A stretch of 6,321 nucleotides of DNA from an uncultured Ruminococcus sp. (GTDB taxonomy: Bacteria; Bacillota; Clostridia; Oscillospirales; Ruminococcaceae), in NCBI GenBank assembly GCA_946537565.1, contig CAMNFW010000127.1:1-6321 (forward strand), in the 5' to 3' direction. The notes beneath the pieces were generated by a model. It did no database searches. It had not been told where the DNA came from and saw only the letters and a list, made by a program, of their open reading frames with translations. Below, piece by piece: positions 6,000-6,321 of this stretch. Every line of letters begins with the position of its first letter. Position 1 is the stretch's first letter. The translations under genes were made by a program, and so were the position numbers.

Positions 6000-6080
6000 A
6001 TCATCCTCTCATTAAAATTTGACCTTTCGGGTCTGATGATCACGTTAGCTTCCGTACCCACCTATAGATACATGAAGCTA
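6000..6080 (-). promoter_or_regulatory. Foldable leader of the second GH9 mRNA
   Basis: Read on the minus strand, TAGCTTC (6080-6074) pairs with GAAGCTA (6052-6046), and after one bulged A, TGTATC pairs with GGTACG (two G-U pairs) around an 8-base loop: a 13-bp hairpin near the predicted 5' end. A small GACC-CGAAA-GGTC hairpin (6033-6021) follows. It is flanked by ATCATC (6040-6035) and GATGAT (6005-6000), which can pair and would cover the edge of the ribosome site GAGAGG (6010-6005). I do not recognise a known riboswitch consensus in it. Confidence 0.4.
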
Positions 6081-6091
6081 CAGCTAATATA

Positions 6092-6122
6092 ATTATAACA
6101 TAAATTGCATATTTTTTGTTAA
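6092..6122 (-). promoter_or_regulatory. Predicted promoter of the second GH9 gene
   Basis: An extended -10, TGTTATAAT (TATAAT at 6092-6097, TG at 6099-6100, minus strand), is preceded by TTAACA (6117-6122; 5 of 6 to TTGACA) at a long 19-bp spacing, which an extended -10 can tolerate. Transcription would start near 6085 and give a leader of about 90 bases. Upstream, 6123-6321 holds no convincing gene. It contains two copies of TAAGACGGA (6142-6150, 6196-6204) in AT-rich DNA. Confidence 0.6.
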
Positions 6123-6321
6123 GAAATTATGTACAAATATCTAAGACGGAAAATTTTGTGAAATATCTCAGTTTTTTTGTGGGATTTTTGTGCATTAAGA
6201 CGGATACTGGAAGCATGACTGTGAAAAAGCAGCTTGAAACTGAAAAGCGTTGCGTTGAAAGTGAACTGACACTGAACTGCCGTTTTTGAAATAGTAAACT
6301 GAACCAAAACCGAATTACAGA

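Noticed and set aside
6046..6080. T-box or c-di-GMP riboswitch in the second GH9 leader
   Set aside because: AGGTGGGTACGG only superficially resembles the T-box AGGTGGTACCGCG, and the c-di-GMP-I core sequences are absent.
6119..6321. Coding sequence at the right edge
   Set aside because: The minus-strand frame there is AT-rich, has no ribosome site and overlaps the promoter region; repeated CTGAA words look like chance.

Overview
The window looks like part of the genome of a cellulosome-forming Ruminococcus (Ruminococcus flavefaciens type; inferred, not proven). The basis is two secreted family 9 glycoside hydrolases that both end in a type I dockerin with the Ruminococcus-style second calcium loop and are built with threonine-rich linkers, next to a firmicute-like ribosomal protein S9 gene.

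Layout: 1-387 (+) is the 3' part of rpsI (only the first few codons are missing), closed by a very strong intrinsic terminator at 468-505. 388-1342 is a roughly 950-bp stretch with no intact gene. It holds two near-identical tandem copies of a ~142-bp repeat (495-779), the remains of a minus-strand gene broken by a frameshift and a stop (784-1009), a diverged inverted copy of the repeat core (1147-1214), and the terminator of the first cellulase gene (1284-1317). 1343-3601 (-) encodes a 752-residue GH9 - CBM79-like module - dockerin protein. 3602-3897 is an AT-rich regulatory region with a promoter, a perfect dyad and three TTACA boxes set 11 bp apart. 3898-5994 (-) encodes a 698-residue GH9 - prealbumin/SpaA-like domain - poly-Thr linker - dockerin protein. 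5995-6321 is its promoter and a leader that can fold.

How the genes work together: the two GH9 enzymes are tandem paralogues whose dockerins differ at about 10 of 66 positions, so they probably dock onto the same class of scaffoldin cohesin. They have different ancillary modules and diverged active-site surroundings, which suggests complementary activities on cellulose or other beta-glucans. Each has its own likely promoter. rpsI is convergent with them and functionally unrelated.

I do not see a wholly new defence or mobile system here. The most open items are the SpaA-like module of unknown role in the second cellulase, the regulatory architecture upstream of each cellulase, and the repeat family between rpsI and the cellulases.
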